64,000 bases of DNA from Zingiber officinale (lineage: Eukaryota; Streptophyta; Magnoliopsida; Zingiberales; Zingiberaceae), in NCBI RefSeq assembly GCF_018446385.1, contig NC_055996.1:128574532-128638531 (forward strand). The letters run 5' to 3'. The notes beneath the pieces were generated by a model. The model worked only from the letters and a program-made list of their open reading frames with translations, did no database searches and was not told the origin of the DNA. Made by a program: the position numbers and the translations under genes. Position 1 is the stretch's first letter. The number at the start of each line of letters is the position of its first letter. Below are positions 34,265-47,045 of this stretch, in pieces.

Positions 34265-35026
34265 ATTAATGGCCAATAAATCAGGGGGAGGCTCCAGAAT
34301 AGCTGACACCTCCAAAACTAACCTACCGACAGGGTAATCCAAAAACAAACTAACCCGGCAGGGAAATTAGGATTAGTTGAAGAGAGACCAAGTTTAACTT
34401 GAATCATGGTACTGGTGAAGTTTTTTGATGATAGTACGTTTGGGAAGCTTGGGCATCGCATGTCTAGAAAGATATGGCTTCGATCTGGTGCATTTGGCCA
34501 AGTGGAACTGACCGAAGCTACCCTTAAACGAATCCTAACCAGTTAGACCAAGATTTAGTACTAAGTTCCATGGATAGGACTATTCGGAAAATTTCGAAAG
34601 GTTGGTTACTTCTAATGATGTCCATGTGACTCACCAAGCTTAGAAATTTATCCGAAGAATGCCTATTTGTGGAAACCAAAACTAAATTTGAATCTAACAC
34701 AAGTTAAATCAAACTCTATAATTAAAAATCTAATTTCATCTCACAAAATCATAGGATTCCCTGATTGATAATATAGATCGGATGAGATGAATAAGGCTTA
34801 ATTTTTTTTAACTTAAAAAATTAATTTCAAACTTAAAAACTAATTTCAAAAATTTTAATTTTAAACCTTTCAAAATTTTAAACTTAAAAATTAATTTCAA
34901 AATTTTAATTTTAAACTTAAAAATTAATTTCAAAACTTTAATTGTAAACTTAAAAATTATTTTCAAAATTTTAATCTCAATTTAAAAAAAAAAAAAAAAA
35001 AAAAAACCAGGGGCGGGCGCCCCTGG

Positions 35027-35130
35027 TATTCTCGTCGGGGGTGCCCGGAAGGGGTTCCAGGCGCCCCGCCCCAGCAACCCCGGGCGCCCGGAAAGGGTCC
35101 GGGCGCCCGGAGTGCCCTATAAATAAGGGG
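35027..35130 (+). promoter_or_regulatory. LTR-like internal promoter module before the env-like ORF
   Basis: Copies of the palindrome unit gggcgcccgg lie immediately upstream of a TATA box (ctataaataagg, near 35116). The same order is seen in this element's LTRs. It sits about 200 bp before the env-like ORF. Promoter function is inferred from arrangement alone. Confidence 0.4.
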
Positions 35131-35326
35131 CAGCAGGCGCCCCCAACCTCTGCCCCACTCATTCTCACTTTTGCCAAGGTTCACTTTGAACCTCAGTGCG
35201 AAAGTACTCTAAATTAAAATTTTCGTGCGGTGAAGACGCTGTTGCGATTCAACCGAGGTCGTCAAATCTATATTTTTTCGATGGCTCCTCGGTAAAATAT
35301 TCTTCCCCTCTCTAAAATAATTTTTT

Positions 35327-36238
35327 TTGTTGTTGTTTTCTAAATTTTTTTTATTATTTATATACAGTAAGAAACGAACAAATACTGGTGCTGGACCCTC
35401 CAATGCTAGTACAGACCCTAGGTTTCCCACAGACGAACTTAGGATTAAATTTGAGTCCACCATCTATAAGGCCATTAGGACTACCTGCATAGACAGAGCG
35501 TTCTTCCTAAGGTCATGTCCCTCTGCCTTAGAGGTTATAGGCCACTACAATTTAAGGAACCTTGTAGAATGTACCAGTCCAATAAACATAAGTCTATGTG
35601 CCGAATTTTGCAATAACTTAGTAAAAGTAGATGACTTCACCTATACCACTAGGGCAGCAGGCACTGATATCGTATTTTCCCCTACGACTATCCGAGAGTT
35701 TTTAGAGTCGCGTCCTTCTACTTGCCCCTTTTTGTGCTATCCTCCGAGGGATCTACCGTTCGACGATCCCTACTCACATATTACTCTCGATACGATGTAT
35801 TCGTATTTTTTTGGGGGAGAGAGAGATCCCACTGTGACACAGTTTAGGTCAGTAGAACTTAGAGTCCAGGACTATGCTCTTTATAGGGTTGTAGTTCTTT
35901 GCATTTTACCACTGACCACTCGGGACATCGCTGTGATGCGCTCATTCCATTCATTCCTACTTTATGCCCTGATTCATAGGTTGGAGATTGACATTAGCCT
36001 ACATATCTTCTCCACCATCATTTACGCAGCCGGATACGTGACTGACAGTCGAGTCCATATGCCATTTGGTCACATTCTGACAGCCTATATGCCCTCACTG
36101 CACATTGATGTCGCTAGAGGAGACGTTGCCCATATGACCGAGTTCGATGTTATATCCTCTCGGAACTTTTCCCTAGCCGGCATCCAGGTAGATAGAGATG
36201 ACGGGACTATGACTTGGCGGAGGGGGGCACAGCACTAG
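35327..36238 (+). CDS. Env-like ORF of the Sirevirus-type element (fossil)
   Basis: This matches the putative plant transposon protein found downstream of pol in Sireviruses. Recognisable text includes IGHYNLRNLVECTSPINISL, FSPTTIREFLESRP and FSTIIYAAGYVTDSR. A Pro-rich and coiled-coil segment (36257-36535) follows. No clear membrane fusion features were recognised. The role is unknown. Confidence 0.7.
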   Translation: MLLFSKFFLLFIYSKKRTNTGAGPSNASTDPRFPTDELRIKFESTIYKAIRTTCIDRAFFLRSCPSALEVIGHYNLRNLVECTSPINISLCAEFCNNLVKVDDFTYTTRAAGTDIVFSPTTIREFLESRPSTCPFLCYPPRDLPFDDPYSHITLDTMYSYFFGGERDPTVTQFRSVELRVQDYALYRVVVLCILPLTTRDIAVMRSFHSFLLYALIHRLEIDISLHIFSTIIYAAGYVTDSRVHMPFGHILTAYMPSLHIDVARGDVAHMTEFDVISSRNFSLAGIQVDRDDGTMTWRRGAQH

Positions 36239-37975
36239 CCCGATCCAGATGCACAGATGGACGAGTTCATGCTCACACTATTTCCGGAGGAAGCCGCACC
36301 GGCTCCACCACCACCCCCAGCTCGAGCACCACGACACGCTCCCCGCACTCTAGCCGACCGTATGACCGGACTAGAGAGAGCCATGGCGAGTCTCCAGCAG
36401 GAGAACTCCGATTTTCATCGGGACATACGGCGAGAGGTTACCGAGTTACGAGCTGCCGGGGACACCCGCCACACTGAGCTGATGGCACTTCTTCGATCCT
36501 TGGGATCTGGACCACCCCCTTCATCATCTCAGTAGCTTTAGTGATGACCTACTTCTGTAGCTACACTATTTGTAAAATATTTTGGATTTATCTAGTGACA
36601 TTTCAAACTTACATTGAATATGTTCTATCTCAATAGCCTAGGAAATTTCAAAAATCCTTTCAAAAATGATTTTATCAACTTATAGGCTAAACTTGTTTGT
36701 TTTCAAAATTTCCATTCTTAGACTTTCAAAAACAGTTTTTGCCTTAGACTAAGTTTACCTCCTTAGAAAGCATGTACCCATAGGACTAGTTTTTGAGCAT
36801 CTCACCAACACCCTAGGGTTACCTTGCTTGTGTTTGACAAACATAGAAAGGGGTGAGATGCATAGGCCAACTGTCTAGACTTAAGATGCTTATTTTAGTG
36901 CATCAGCATAAGTCTGGACGTTAAATACAAATCAGATATTAATCAGATTAAAGTTCATCAGTCAAGTCAAACACTGACTGATTATAATTAACTTAATCTG
37001 ACTAACCTAGTGAACGCTACTATCTTCTGATAGTTAGTTAGTACCTAATTGGTTAGACAGCTAGTTAGAGATAGGTATCAAATTCAGGGGGAGAAATATA
37101 ACTATTTAGTTTTCCAAATTGAATTTTAAACTTAATTTTGAAAATCAAAGTTTAAAAACAACTTGTCTAAAAACTGACTTTTTCAAGTATTTTAAACCGC
37201 TTTTGAATCTAATACCTTTTTGAAAATTTGATTTTGGAGAACAAATTTTATAAACACATTCTAAAAATATGTTCTTACTTTTACCAAACTCCTTTGAAAA
37301 CTAAAAGTAAAGATTTAAACTTAATTTCACTTTGAAAATTGTCCTGAGTCTAGTTCTTAAAAATTTGATTTTACTCAATTTTGACAATTTGATTTGAAGG
37401 ATAAATCTTACAAAATTTAGTTTACAAACTAAGCTTCTCAAAATTATTTTTCTTGATTTTGAAAGTTGAATCTTGTACAATTAGTTTAAAAAAAAAAAAA
37501 AAAGATTTTTCAAACTTAGTTTTGGAATTTTGGTGTTGAAAACTTATGTTTATATAGCATTTCAAACTTATGTTGAAACTTGTTTTGAAAATTTTTTGAA
37601 ATTTAGTCCTTATACACTTATGTTTGAAAATTAACCTATCTACACTTAGCATTTTTTCTAAAAACTAAAAGCTAATGCTTTAAACAAGTTTTCAAACTTT
37701 ATACTCCCCCAAGTCAATTTGATCTTTTCTTGGATTTAAAAACTCAGTTATTTTTCAAGGTCTTATTGTTTTCAGTAACTCTCACTATGTTTGTTTACCC
37801 TCGTTTTTTGATGTATGCCAAAGGGGGAGGGTTAGGTTGGTTAAGTTAGAGCAACTTAATGCAAACTTGAAAAACTAACTTAAACCTTAAAAAACCTCAA
37901 TAATCATGCTTGATTCTTGCATATTTTTTTATCACTAACTTAACCAGGTTGTCATTCCATCAAAAATGGGGAGAT

Positions 37976-39061
37976 TGTTGGTGCGATTAGCACTAACGGT
38001 CTAACTCAGGTTTTGATGAATGACAAATCAGGTTAAGTTATGTTTGTTGTTGTCTGACACTTTTATCAAGTGTGCAGGAAAAGTCCAGCTAGGTCAACGG
38101 GCTGACCGGATAGCTGGCGAGAAGTCCAAGCGGGTCGACGGGCTGACCGGACGCTTGGCAAGAAGTCCAGTTAGGTCGACGGGCTGACCGGATAGCTGGC
38201 GAGAAGTCCAAGCGGGTCGACGGGCTGACCGGACGCTTGGCGAGAAGTCCAGACGGGTCGACGGGCTGACCGGACGTCTGGCAGGTAAGTGAGGTAAGTC
38301 ACTGGAAGGGAGTGACTGTGAGGACGCGTTCCCGGGAAGGGGACATTAGGCGTCGATCCGGCTTAGATCCATTTCGGATGTCTAAGTCGAGATCGTGACT
38401 AGATTCCGGTCTCGGAAAGACGGAATCTAAGTCATACTCTCTTTATCCATCTATTGAACTTTAACTGTGCTAACAATCTGTTTTACAGGATACATATTTG
38501 CCTCGGACTAACCCTGTTTTGCAGGAAAAGGGAGCTTCTGAAACAAGGTGGTCCGGGCGCCCGGAAGGGATCCGGGCGCCCGGAAGGCAAATTTCATCCA
38601 GCCGAGTCGTCGCCACGTGGAGCATCATGGTTCGTGCAGCTACGTCACGTTCCAGGCGCCCGGAAGGGATCCAGGCGCCCGGGACAGCATATAAAAGAAG
38701 CCCCAGGTAGGAGCTTCAAAGATATCAAGTCTTCACTGAGAACTTACTGCTTGTTCTGCTGCTCTACGCTCCTGTGACGCCACGAGGCTATTCCGACAAA
38801 GCGCCTTCTTAAAGTCTAACTCTTCTTCTCTTGTCGGTATTTTATTTCTGTCAATTCTTGTACTTATTTGTAATCTTCATTCGAATTGATAGTGATTGCC
38901 CAACGAAAGTACTCACGGAGTACGGGCCTTCGAGTAGGAGTCGTCACAGGCTCCGAACGAAGTAAAAAACACCTGTGTCTATTTTAGTTTTCCGCTGCGT
39001 TTATACTCATCTTTATCGAATCGATATTCACCCCCCCTCTATCGAATCCAACGGTCTTACA
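37976..39061 (+). repeat. 3' LTR of the Sirevirus-type element
   Basis: 1086 bp, about 99% like the 5' LTR apart from one missing GC palindrome unit block and a shorter C-run near its end. Confidence 0.92.
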
Positions 39062-39148
39062 CATATGACAGCATATAATCTGTCGGTTTGACATCCCTCT
39101 TCAGCTCCTCCTCCACCATGGCCAAGCGGTTGGAGACAGCAATCTCTT

Positions 39149-41911
39149 TCACCCATCGCTGATGAAAACAGAAAGGTTAAAAGGCCAATCGGGAAGGCTA
39201 CATAAAGAAGAGGAAATAAAGCTTACCCCTGTGGACTGCTGCATATGGCTGTGAGCCAACTTGTCGAGCGGTATCATGGCCACACGGGCCCGAGCGTCCG
39301 CCCACATCTCAGCGAGGGACCCCTTCATAGTGATCATATGTTCAGGAGCTGTCGGCCGATCGGACTCGGCCATGAACGCCTCAGTTGGGAGATGCAGGGT
39401 GGCCCTAATAGTGCGGCGCCGACCCGGAGTCGTCTGAGCGGACGCCAAAGGATCAAAGGTCGAGTTGGACATTGCGGACAAAATGCCCGAGCGGAGGACT
39501 CGGCGTGGTGCAGGAGGAAGGGAGCTAACCGGCACCGCTTCGATGGGGCCCGCAGGCGCATCAAGCTGAGAGGGAGTTCGTGTTGGATCGAGACGCGCTA
39601 GAGGGGGGGTGAATAGCGCTCGTGGCTAAATTTTACTTTTATCGGAATCGTGAAAATATCGGAGTTAAAACACGCACCGGAAAGTAAACAAACACACAAA
39701 GAGACAAGCTTTTTACTTCGTTCGGAGCCTAAGGCGACTCCTACTCGAAGGCCCGCGATCCTTGATCGCTTCAGGTGGGCAACAACTATAATCACGATAG
39801 AAATTACAAATTACACTGAAAGTATTGAAGTAAACTTGTACCGACAACTTAAGAAAGAAGAAGATTGAAGCTCCGGGTCGTCGGAATGTCGCAGCAGCAC
39901 TTCGGAATGACTTTGTTAGCAGCATGTTGAAGAAGGAAAGCTCAGAACTTGATTCCATGAGATGCTGGTCGAAACCCCCTTATAAAGGGTGTTCAAGGCG
40001 CCTTGAAGCCTGTTCAAGGCGCCTCCATGCTGCCGAGTCTTCCGCGTGAATCAGATCTGAACTGGTCGAACTTCATCCCTTGGAGGCACCTTATACCCTG
40101 CTCAAGGTGCCTTCCAAGGTGCCTTATACTCCCTTCAAGGCGCCTTCGATGAACTTTCGCAGCCAGCTCAGCTTTTGCATCCCTTGGAGGCGCCTCCAAG
40201 CTCCATGGAGACGCCTCGGACACTGTTCATCCGAGGCTTTAGGTTGTTCCTTTGCACCTACAAGATACGTTAGTCCCAAACAATATCCTGCAACACAAAG
40301 TTAGCATAATAAACATGATAAATGAAGTATAGACAGTCTCCGGACTGTCCGAGTCTGACTTCGGGTTTCTGACTGGAAACCCTAGGTCGACCCGACGCCT
40401 ATTGTTCCCTCTACGGGGAACGCGTCCTCACCTACTCCACTCAGGAGATTTACCTGTTGCCAGTCGATCCTCCAGATCGACTGGGCTTTTGCTCAGCACT
40501 CGATACTTCCGGACTTTCTACTGGACATCCGCTTCCCCGGCTAGTCCAGTCTTTCACCTGGTTCGTGACACCAGGACTTTTCACATAGGGTTACCGACCC
40601 TAGGACTTTTTCCTGAAGACATCAACCTACCAAGACTTTCCGCATAGGGTTACCACCCCCTATGACCTAGGGTTGCCACTCTCTAGGGTTTTACCTTTTG
40701 CCTAACCGCAGCTAGGACTTTCCTGAAATTCTTAAGTAGACTTGTTAGACTACAAAACATCTTAACTTTGAATTCTTTGCCATTATCAAAACACGAGTTC
40801 TATCGTCGGATGCTTCCCGCACCAACAGTTCGGTCGGAGGAGAGTGCCTCGACCGATGGTGCTTTGCGTTGAGAGGCAGTGTCCATCCGCTCAGACACTT
40901 GCACTGCGGAGGTTGCCGAACGGAGAGGCTTCTCAACTCGCCATCTTTTCCTGTCGAGTGGGAGCTCGTCCTCCGGTTCGGAGTCTTCCTCCCGAACGGA
41001 CGGTTCCTTGCTAGGAGTTGCACCGCCAGCGACATCCATAGGCGAAGCCTGAGCGGTCGACTCCCCTGCCTGCGCTTCACTCTCGTCCTCGTGAGAGCCG
41101 ACTGGAGCAATGCCCAATTGCTCCATTTCCTTGGCTGCTGCTGCTTCGAGCGCGGTCGCTTTCTTTTTCAAAATCCCGAATAGTACCGACTCCATTACGA
41201 TGTTTGCTGCAAGGAAAGGAGAAAGAAATCAGTTAGAACTCAAGGCAAATGTACAAGTGAAGTTCTTACCAAAACTGCTCGGGAGCGGGGTTCGGATCGG
41301 ACTCAAACCGAATATATACATCACTCCTTCGAGTAGAAGCTTGTTGATGTCGAGCTTCAAACCGGCTAAAAGATTCGTTGCTTGAAGATAGTCCGGTCGG
41401 GTCTTAAACTTCTTCAGCTCGGGAGAGGTTGGCGGTCTGACCTGCCATTTAGTGCGGAAAGGGAGCCACCCGGGCATACGAAGAAAAAAAAAATTTCTTT
41501 CTAATGTTTGTTGGAAGAAGGAAGTTTATCAAAAAAGACTAAGCCGGGCCGAGCCTGAAACAGATAAGTGTCCGGCTCGGATTGCTTAGGATAGTAGAAA
41601 TAGTAGAAGACTTCCGGGCGGAGGGGAATATTGTGTATCTTAAATAATACCACAACACCGCACAGAAGGCGAAAAGTGTTGGGAACCAACTGGGCGAGCG
41701 GAATGCCAAAGAAGTTACAAATTTCGACGATGAAGGGGTGGAGAGGAAACCGCAGACCGGTTGTAAACTGTTCGTGGAAAAAACAGATAGTGCCGCGCGG
41801 AGGGTTATGTGGCCGAGCGAAAGGAGAAGGTAGGATCAATTTGAAATCAGAAGGGATGTCGAAAGCGTTAAACAAGCTCTCGGCATCACGCCGATCGAAC
41901 TGCGACTCCAT
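39149..41911 (-). other. Antisense ORF region of the Tat element (fossil)
   Basis: Between the polymerase region and the 3' LTR, open regions lie on the strand opposite to gag-pol (39149-39535, 40800-41195, 41229-41477, 41501-41911). The first of these in antisense order includes FDIPSDFKLILPSPFARP and FFHEQFTTGLRFPLHPF, the start of the putative Gypsy-type transposon domain (PF04195-like). Antisense ORFs here are known in Tat-lineage elements. Function unknown. The region is interrupted by the solo LTR 39581-40827. Confidence 0.7.
39581..40827 (-). mobile_element. Solo LTR, Sirevirus-type, inside the Tat element
   Basis: A 1.25-kb LTR fossil flanked by the exact target repeat GTTCG (39576-39580 and 40828-40832). 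On the minus strand it opens TGTTGGTGCGGGAAGC and ends GATCCAACA. A minus-strand TATA (near 39978-39986) is preceded by many aaggcgccttg-like palindromes. No internal region remains. Confidence 0.88.
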
Positions 41912-42650
41912 GGTGGTATACTATGGACCGAGAGCGAGGTCCGCGGGCTGAGAGGAACTTGCCATCGCCGAGACAACAGTAGAGAAGGCGGAAATTGGGA
42001 GAAAAGGCAAAGGCTTGGGGGAGATGAACGGAACAGTAACCAAAGGATGAGAATTTGGCAAAGAACGCAAAGAAAACACAGAAAGAAAGAGGGAAAGACA
42101 AAGAACCTTACAGAGAAGATTAGAAGCGAAGGAAGAAGGCGAGGGATCGCCGGAATGCCGAGGACAGGGTCGCCGGGGCACTGAGCAGGAGGAGGCTTCT
42201 GGACGCGAAGGCGAAGGAGAAGGGCGAAGGCTTTATAGGGTTATGCCCGGTCGTCCTGAGCCATCAGATTCAGGTTACAGGAACCTAGGCCCACATCGCG
42301 TCGTTCATTTCAAACCAACGGACGTCGCATCAGGCGTAAGGTGGCGGCCGTACGAAGACGTCAGCCGCGCCACATGGCACTCTGTCAGAGGAAGACATTT
42401 AATGAGCCCCATCACGAGGCAGAACCCGCGTGCTCAACCATAATGGCGGAGTTTGCATGCATTACAAGAAGATCCCTGGTAGCTTCATCACAGGCCATTG
42501 GGGCAGCCTTCAGCAACTCGCCGACCAGCCCATAGGGACCGAGCGGGGGTATACCTTTGGTATTGGCGGGTCGGCTGTCGATTGGCTAGACTCATAGTCC
42601 AGTCAGTCGGACTTAATGGCTCCTTCGACTAGACTTGAGGGGGAGACATG

Positions 42651-43473
42651 TGATCCGGTGGTAAAGACGGGGGTCGTTGGCGGGAGGTCAATGACACGTG
42701 GAGGTCAAAGGTCAAGAGGGTCAACACTAAGGTCGTGCCGAGCGGACAGGTGGACCATCCCCGGACATCTGGCCGACCAGGCGCCCGGTCCGGGTCTCCC
42801 AGGCGACCGGACAAAAGACAACTCGACCATGGGGCGGGTTTCCGACGCTCAAGGTAAAAGGGTATTTAAGCCGAGCGTCCAGGACGCTCGGCCGAGCTGC
42901 AGGACAGTAATCCGCAATCCCAGCCGAGCACGTGGATAGGGCTTCTTGGAGGACATGAGCGCCGAGCGGCCGTTCCGCTCGGCCCGGGAACAGACAAGAA
43001 CGCTAGGGGACAAAAAGGACAGCTGGTAGCTTCATCCTCGAGACACCGGCCGCCGACAAACAGCATGGTCGGTGGTTGGAGCGGACAAAATATCGTACGG
43101 TAGAAGCTTCCACCGTCACATCCGGGATATGCTCGGACGATTGCGGAATGACATCAGACGTACTTTTCTGACATAACCCTACTAAGGTATGTTTGGGGAA
43201 GCGTGCAAGCATTGAAAAGCGTGCCCGTGCCTCCCCGGGGTCCTATATAAGGACCCCCAGACTTCGACGGAGGGATGCAATCTTGATCACTGTAGCCACA
43301 GTAACGTTACTTTGCTTCTTCGCTGCCTGACTTTAGCGTCGGAGGGTCGTCGTCGGGAAACCCCTCCCGGCTCGGCTTCTTTACAGGTTCACCGGAGATC
43401 TACACCACCAGTCGGAGACAGCGGAGAGTGTCACGCCCCCAGCGTCCGTCGACTCAGCGCTCGGACAGGATCA
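42651..43473 (+). repeat. 3' LTR of the Tat element
   Basis: 823 bp, starting TGATCCGG and ending GATCA, directly after a purine tract. It matches 25874-26691 with about 5% substitution, mostly transitions. Confidence 0.92.
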
Positions 43474-44923
43474 CTATACTAATTTTACCTTTATTACTGT
43501 TTTCAAATCAATTGATATTGTTTATTAGTTGAATCGATATTATTTATCAGTCGAATCGTTTTTTCCATCAGTCGATTTTGTCTAGTTCTCCTTATTATAA
43601 AAATACTCTCAAACATTAATTTGACTTGATATATTTATAGCAATAATTTTTTGAACATGAAATATGTTCAAAAAACTAATTCGTGTTCAAAAAATCATCG
43701 CTCTCAATATATCGAGTCGAATTGATATTTGAGGTCATGGATATAATCAAGAGAACTAAACGAACATATAAGAATTGATTTCATGTCATTCAGAGTCTCT
43801 AGGTCCATCAGCTCGTTCATAAGCGGGTTTTGGTCGAAATCGACTGATGGAGGGATTTTTCGAAAATCGATTTAACTGGAAAAAATTTAGTCGAATCGAT
43901 TTCCGATAGATTTTTTAAATAATTTGGAAATCAATTCGACTAAATATTTCCAGTCAAATCGATTTTTAAAAATTCATTCATCAGTTGATTTCAGACAAAA
44001 TCAGCTAATGGACGGGCTGATGGATCTAGAGATCTCGGAATGACATTAAATCAATTCCTATGCGTTCGTCTAATTCTTCTAATTGTAAAAATACCCTCAA
44101 ATATCAACTTGACCCAATATATTTAGAGCAATAATTTTTTGATCATGAATATATTCGAAAAAACTAATTCGTGTTTTAAAAATCACTACACTCGATATAT
44201 TAGATCAATTTGATATTTTAGTACATGGATATAAATATAATCATAAAAACTAGAAGAACTCATATCACTGCTTTTAATATATCGAGTTAAATTGATATTT
44301 GAGGGCATAAATATAATCAAGAGAACTAGATGAACACAATGAACCTAAGCTCAAAATGATTTTTTAAACATGAATTAGTTTTTCGAGTTCTCTAGGTCCA
44401 TCAACCGATTTTGACCGAATGAACCTAAAATCAATTGATGGACATAGAGAACTCAGAATGAAATGAAATCATATCCTATGAGTTCTTCTAGTTCTTATGA
44501 TTATATTCATTCTCTTAAACATCAATTTGACCTAATATATTGAGAACATTGATTTTTTTAAACACAAATTAGTGTTTCAAACATATTAGTGATCAAATAA
44601 TCATTGCTCTAAATATATCAGGTCAAATTGATATTTGAGGACATATTTACAATCAGGAGAAGTAGACCAACACATAGGAATTGATTTAATATCATTCCGA
44701 AATCTCTAGGTCCATCAGCCCGTCAATCAACTGTTTTGTCTGAAATTGGCTGATAGATGATTTTTTTGAAAATCGATTCGATTGGAAAATATTCAGTCGA
44801 ATCGATTTCCAAACTGTTTGAAAAATCCATCGAAAATCGATTCGACTGATTTTTTTTCCAATCGAATCAATTTTCAAAAAATCCATCCATCAGCCGATTT
44901 CAACCAAAACCTGCTGATGGACG

Positions 44924-45877
44924 TGTTGGTGTAGTGGGGTCGACAAGAGGCCAGTAAATTGCCTACAAAAAAAATAAACCCCTTTCTCGATCCATTGATT
45001 AGTAGCACAATTACAATAACAGTGATAAAACTGAACTAATCAACTTCAAAGAAAGACGTAAGAAAGCCAGAAATTAATTTGGTTACAACCTATATGGTTG
45101 TTAATCTAAGGCAGTGAAAGGCACTAGAAGATCTCCTTCGTTGTAGGCGGAGAAGCCTCTTACAGACATTGACAACTCATGAAATAGACTATGAAAGCGT
45201 ACAAGAGTTGTTGTTCAAGTTATTGAATATTTCCTAACTCCAGGGGCCTTTTTATAACTCTTGGAAAATCCTATCCGTGGGTGGAAAGCGCTTTCAAAAG
45301 GGTTCTAGGCGCCTTCAAATGAATAAAATTTTATCCGCAATTCAATGGAAACAAACGGTTACTTGAGGCTATACTGTTCACTAAAGGCGCCTTCAAGCCT
45401 TTAAAGGTGTCTTCGTACTATTTATAGAAGGTGTCTTCCAAGATTTTGAAGGAGCCTTTGTACTGTTCATGGAAGGTGTCTTCCAAGTCTTTAATGGCGT
45501 CTTCATATTGTTCATCCGAAAATGGTTAACTTCCATTTTGTGCTCCGTTCACTTGGGTGATGCTCCAGTTGTTTGGAATTGAGCTCACCCGAATCCAACT
45601 CCTGCCTTCTCCTCCAGTAGGCTTCCTCCCCGGCTTCTTGTCCCTCAGACCACCACGCACGCCATTCTCGTTCGCCGATGTACTCTTCCACAGCATCTCG
45701 TCCTTCGGATGCACAAAGCCCGTCGACTCCCTTCCTGTGCCATCCTTCTCGCTAGCTGCGTCGTCCGCTTAACTTCTTGTGTTCCTAAGTTCCTACACAC
45801 TTAGACACAAGGATCAACACACACAGGGCCTAACTTAACTTGGTTGATCATATCAAAACTACCACGGGGTACTTACA
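44924..45877 (-). mobile_element. Solo LTR, Sirevirus-type, in the inverted-repeat array
   Basis: A 954-bp fossil. On the minus strand it opens TGTAAGTACCCCGTGG and ends CACCAACA. Flanks are ggacg (44919-44923) and ggatg (45878-45882), a target repeat with one mismatch, so it is probably older than the other solo LTRs. A minus-strand TATA-like tataac lies near 45252, with gcgccttcaa repeats upstream. Confidence 0.75.
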
Positions 45878-46189
45878 GGATGAGCTGATGAACTTAGAGA
45901 CCTTGAAATGATATGAAATTAATTTTCATGTGTTCGTCTAGTTCTCTTGATTATATTCATGCTCTCAAATATCAATTAACCCGATATATTGAGAGCAATG
46001 ATTTTTTTAACACGAATTAGTTTTTCAAACATATTTTCAAGTTTAAAAAATTATTGCTATCAATATATCAAGTCAAATTGATATTTAAGGGCATTTTTAC
46101 AATCAAAAGAACTAGACGAATATATAGGAATGGATTTCCTTTCATTGGCCAAAATTGTCCGAAACTGGCTGATGGACCTAGAGACATCT

Positions 46190-47045
46190 GAACAGGGTCG
46201 TCTCAAAGTTCCATGAGGCCCTAAGCCAAAAAATAAATTTAGGTCTTTAATAATTTTTTTTTTTAAAAAATAATTTTGTCTTTATCTTTTTATTCAGACT
46301 TGGGAGCGACAACGATGGATTTAACTTTTTTTTAAATAAATCAAATTTAAAAATTCATGTCGTGCAATTTTAATTTGATGATATTTCAAAGTTTGACTAT
46401 TACCGATACAAATATATAAGAAAATTCTCATACAATTACTAATAATCTAGGGTTGGGTTCATAGTCCATTCCTTCTATAATTTATCATTTATACAAAATA
46501 ATAAAAAATATTTCGAGGAAAAGAAAATAGCAAAAAAAATATTACTGAGTGAGACAAGAGAAGGATGTCTTCTTAGAGAACCAATGAAAGAGGAAAAAAT
46601 ACATAGAGCATTAATGAAAGAATGAGTAGATGATCAACTAATTACAAAATCAGATTAAAAAAAAAAGACATTAGGTGTAAGGTTTTATATAGTTATATTG
46701 TAGCTCTAGATATGATTTTAAGACTAGAGAATATAATAATTATAATTAATATGTAATTAAATGTAGTTGTCATTCGAATTAATTGAAGAGTACTATGAAA
46801 ATTGAAAGGAGAAAAATCGTTGCATTGGAAATCAGCAAAATCTGAAGCAAAATCTAAAGAGCACTAGAACGAAAATCGAAGGAAGCTAAATCTGCATGCA
46901 TGCCTAATACAACCTGAGAAGTATAGCGGTTAAATGTAAATATTAGATATTAAATCTATTTATTTTTTAAATAATAATGAGCCCTAATAAAATTGGGGCC
47001 CTAGGCATAGGCATTGATGGCCTATGCCTTGAGTCAGACCTACCT
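46190..47045. repeat. Possible hAT-like non-autonomous element remnant
   Basis: The left end cagggtcgtctcaaa and the complement of the right end (cagaggtaggtctgactcaa) are similar inverted ends, and the element interrupts the inverted-repeat array. Internal text near the right end (ggggccctaggcataggc) is typical of plant CAGGG-type hAT repeats. No clear 8-bp duplication was found. Confidence 0.4.

Larger units (their letters stand above)
31240..39061 (+). mobile_element. Ty1/Copia Sirevirus-type element nested in the Tat element
   Basis: A fossil bounded by the exact target repeat CATAT (31235-31239 and 39062-39066). Parts: 5' LTR 31240-32365, primer-binding site TGGTATCAGAGC (32368-32379), gag at about 32607-34264, an internal TATA-bearing GC-rich module at 35027-35130, an env-like ORF from 35327, a polypurine tract (atggggagat, 37966-37975) and 3' LTR 37976-39061. 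No pol region was recognised, so it would have depended on relatives. The two LTRs differ at about 9-10 sites plus a few indels, roughly 1%, suggesting a few hundred thousand years at a grass-like rate. It is broken. Confidence 0.93.
25874..43473 (+). mobile_element. Ty3/Gypsy Tat-lineage LTR retrotransposon, broken, with nested insertions
   Basis: A fossil element bounded by the exact 5-bp target repeat CTATA (25869-25873 and 43474-43478). Parts in order: 5' LTR 25874-26691, primer-binding region about 26694-26712, gag, protease, reverse transcriptase, RNase H, the start of an integrase, antisense ORFs at 39149-41911, a polypurine tract near 42637-42646, and 3' LTR 42651-43473. The Tat lineage is shown by the gag type, a second RNase H-like domain after the polymerase and the antisense ORFs before the 3' LTR. 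The LTRs differ at roughly 5% of sites by eye, suggesting about 2 million years if a grass-like rate applies. The element is broken, with several breaks. It hosts a Sirevirus-type insertion (31240-39061) and a solo LTR (39581-40827). Confidence 0.93.
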
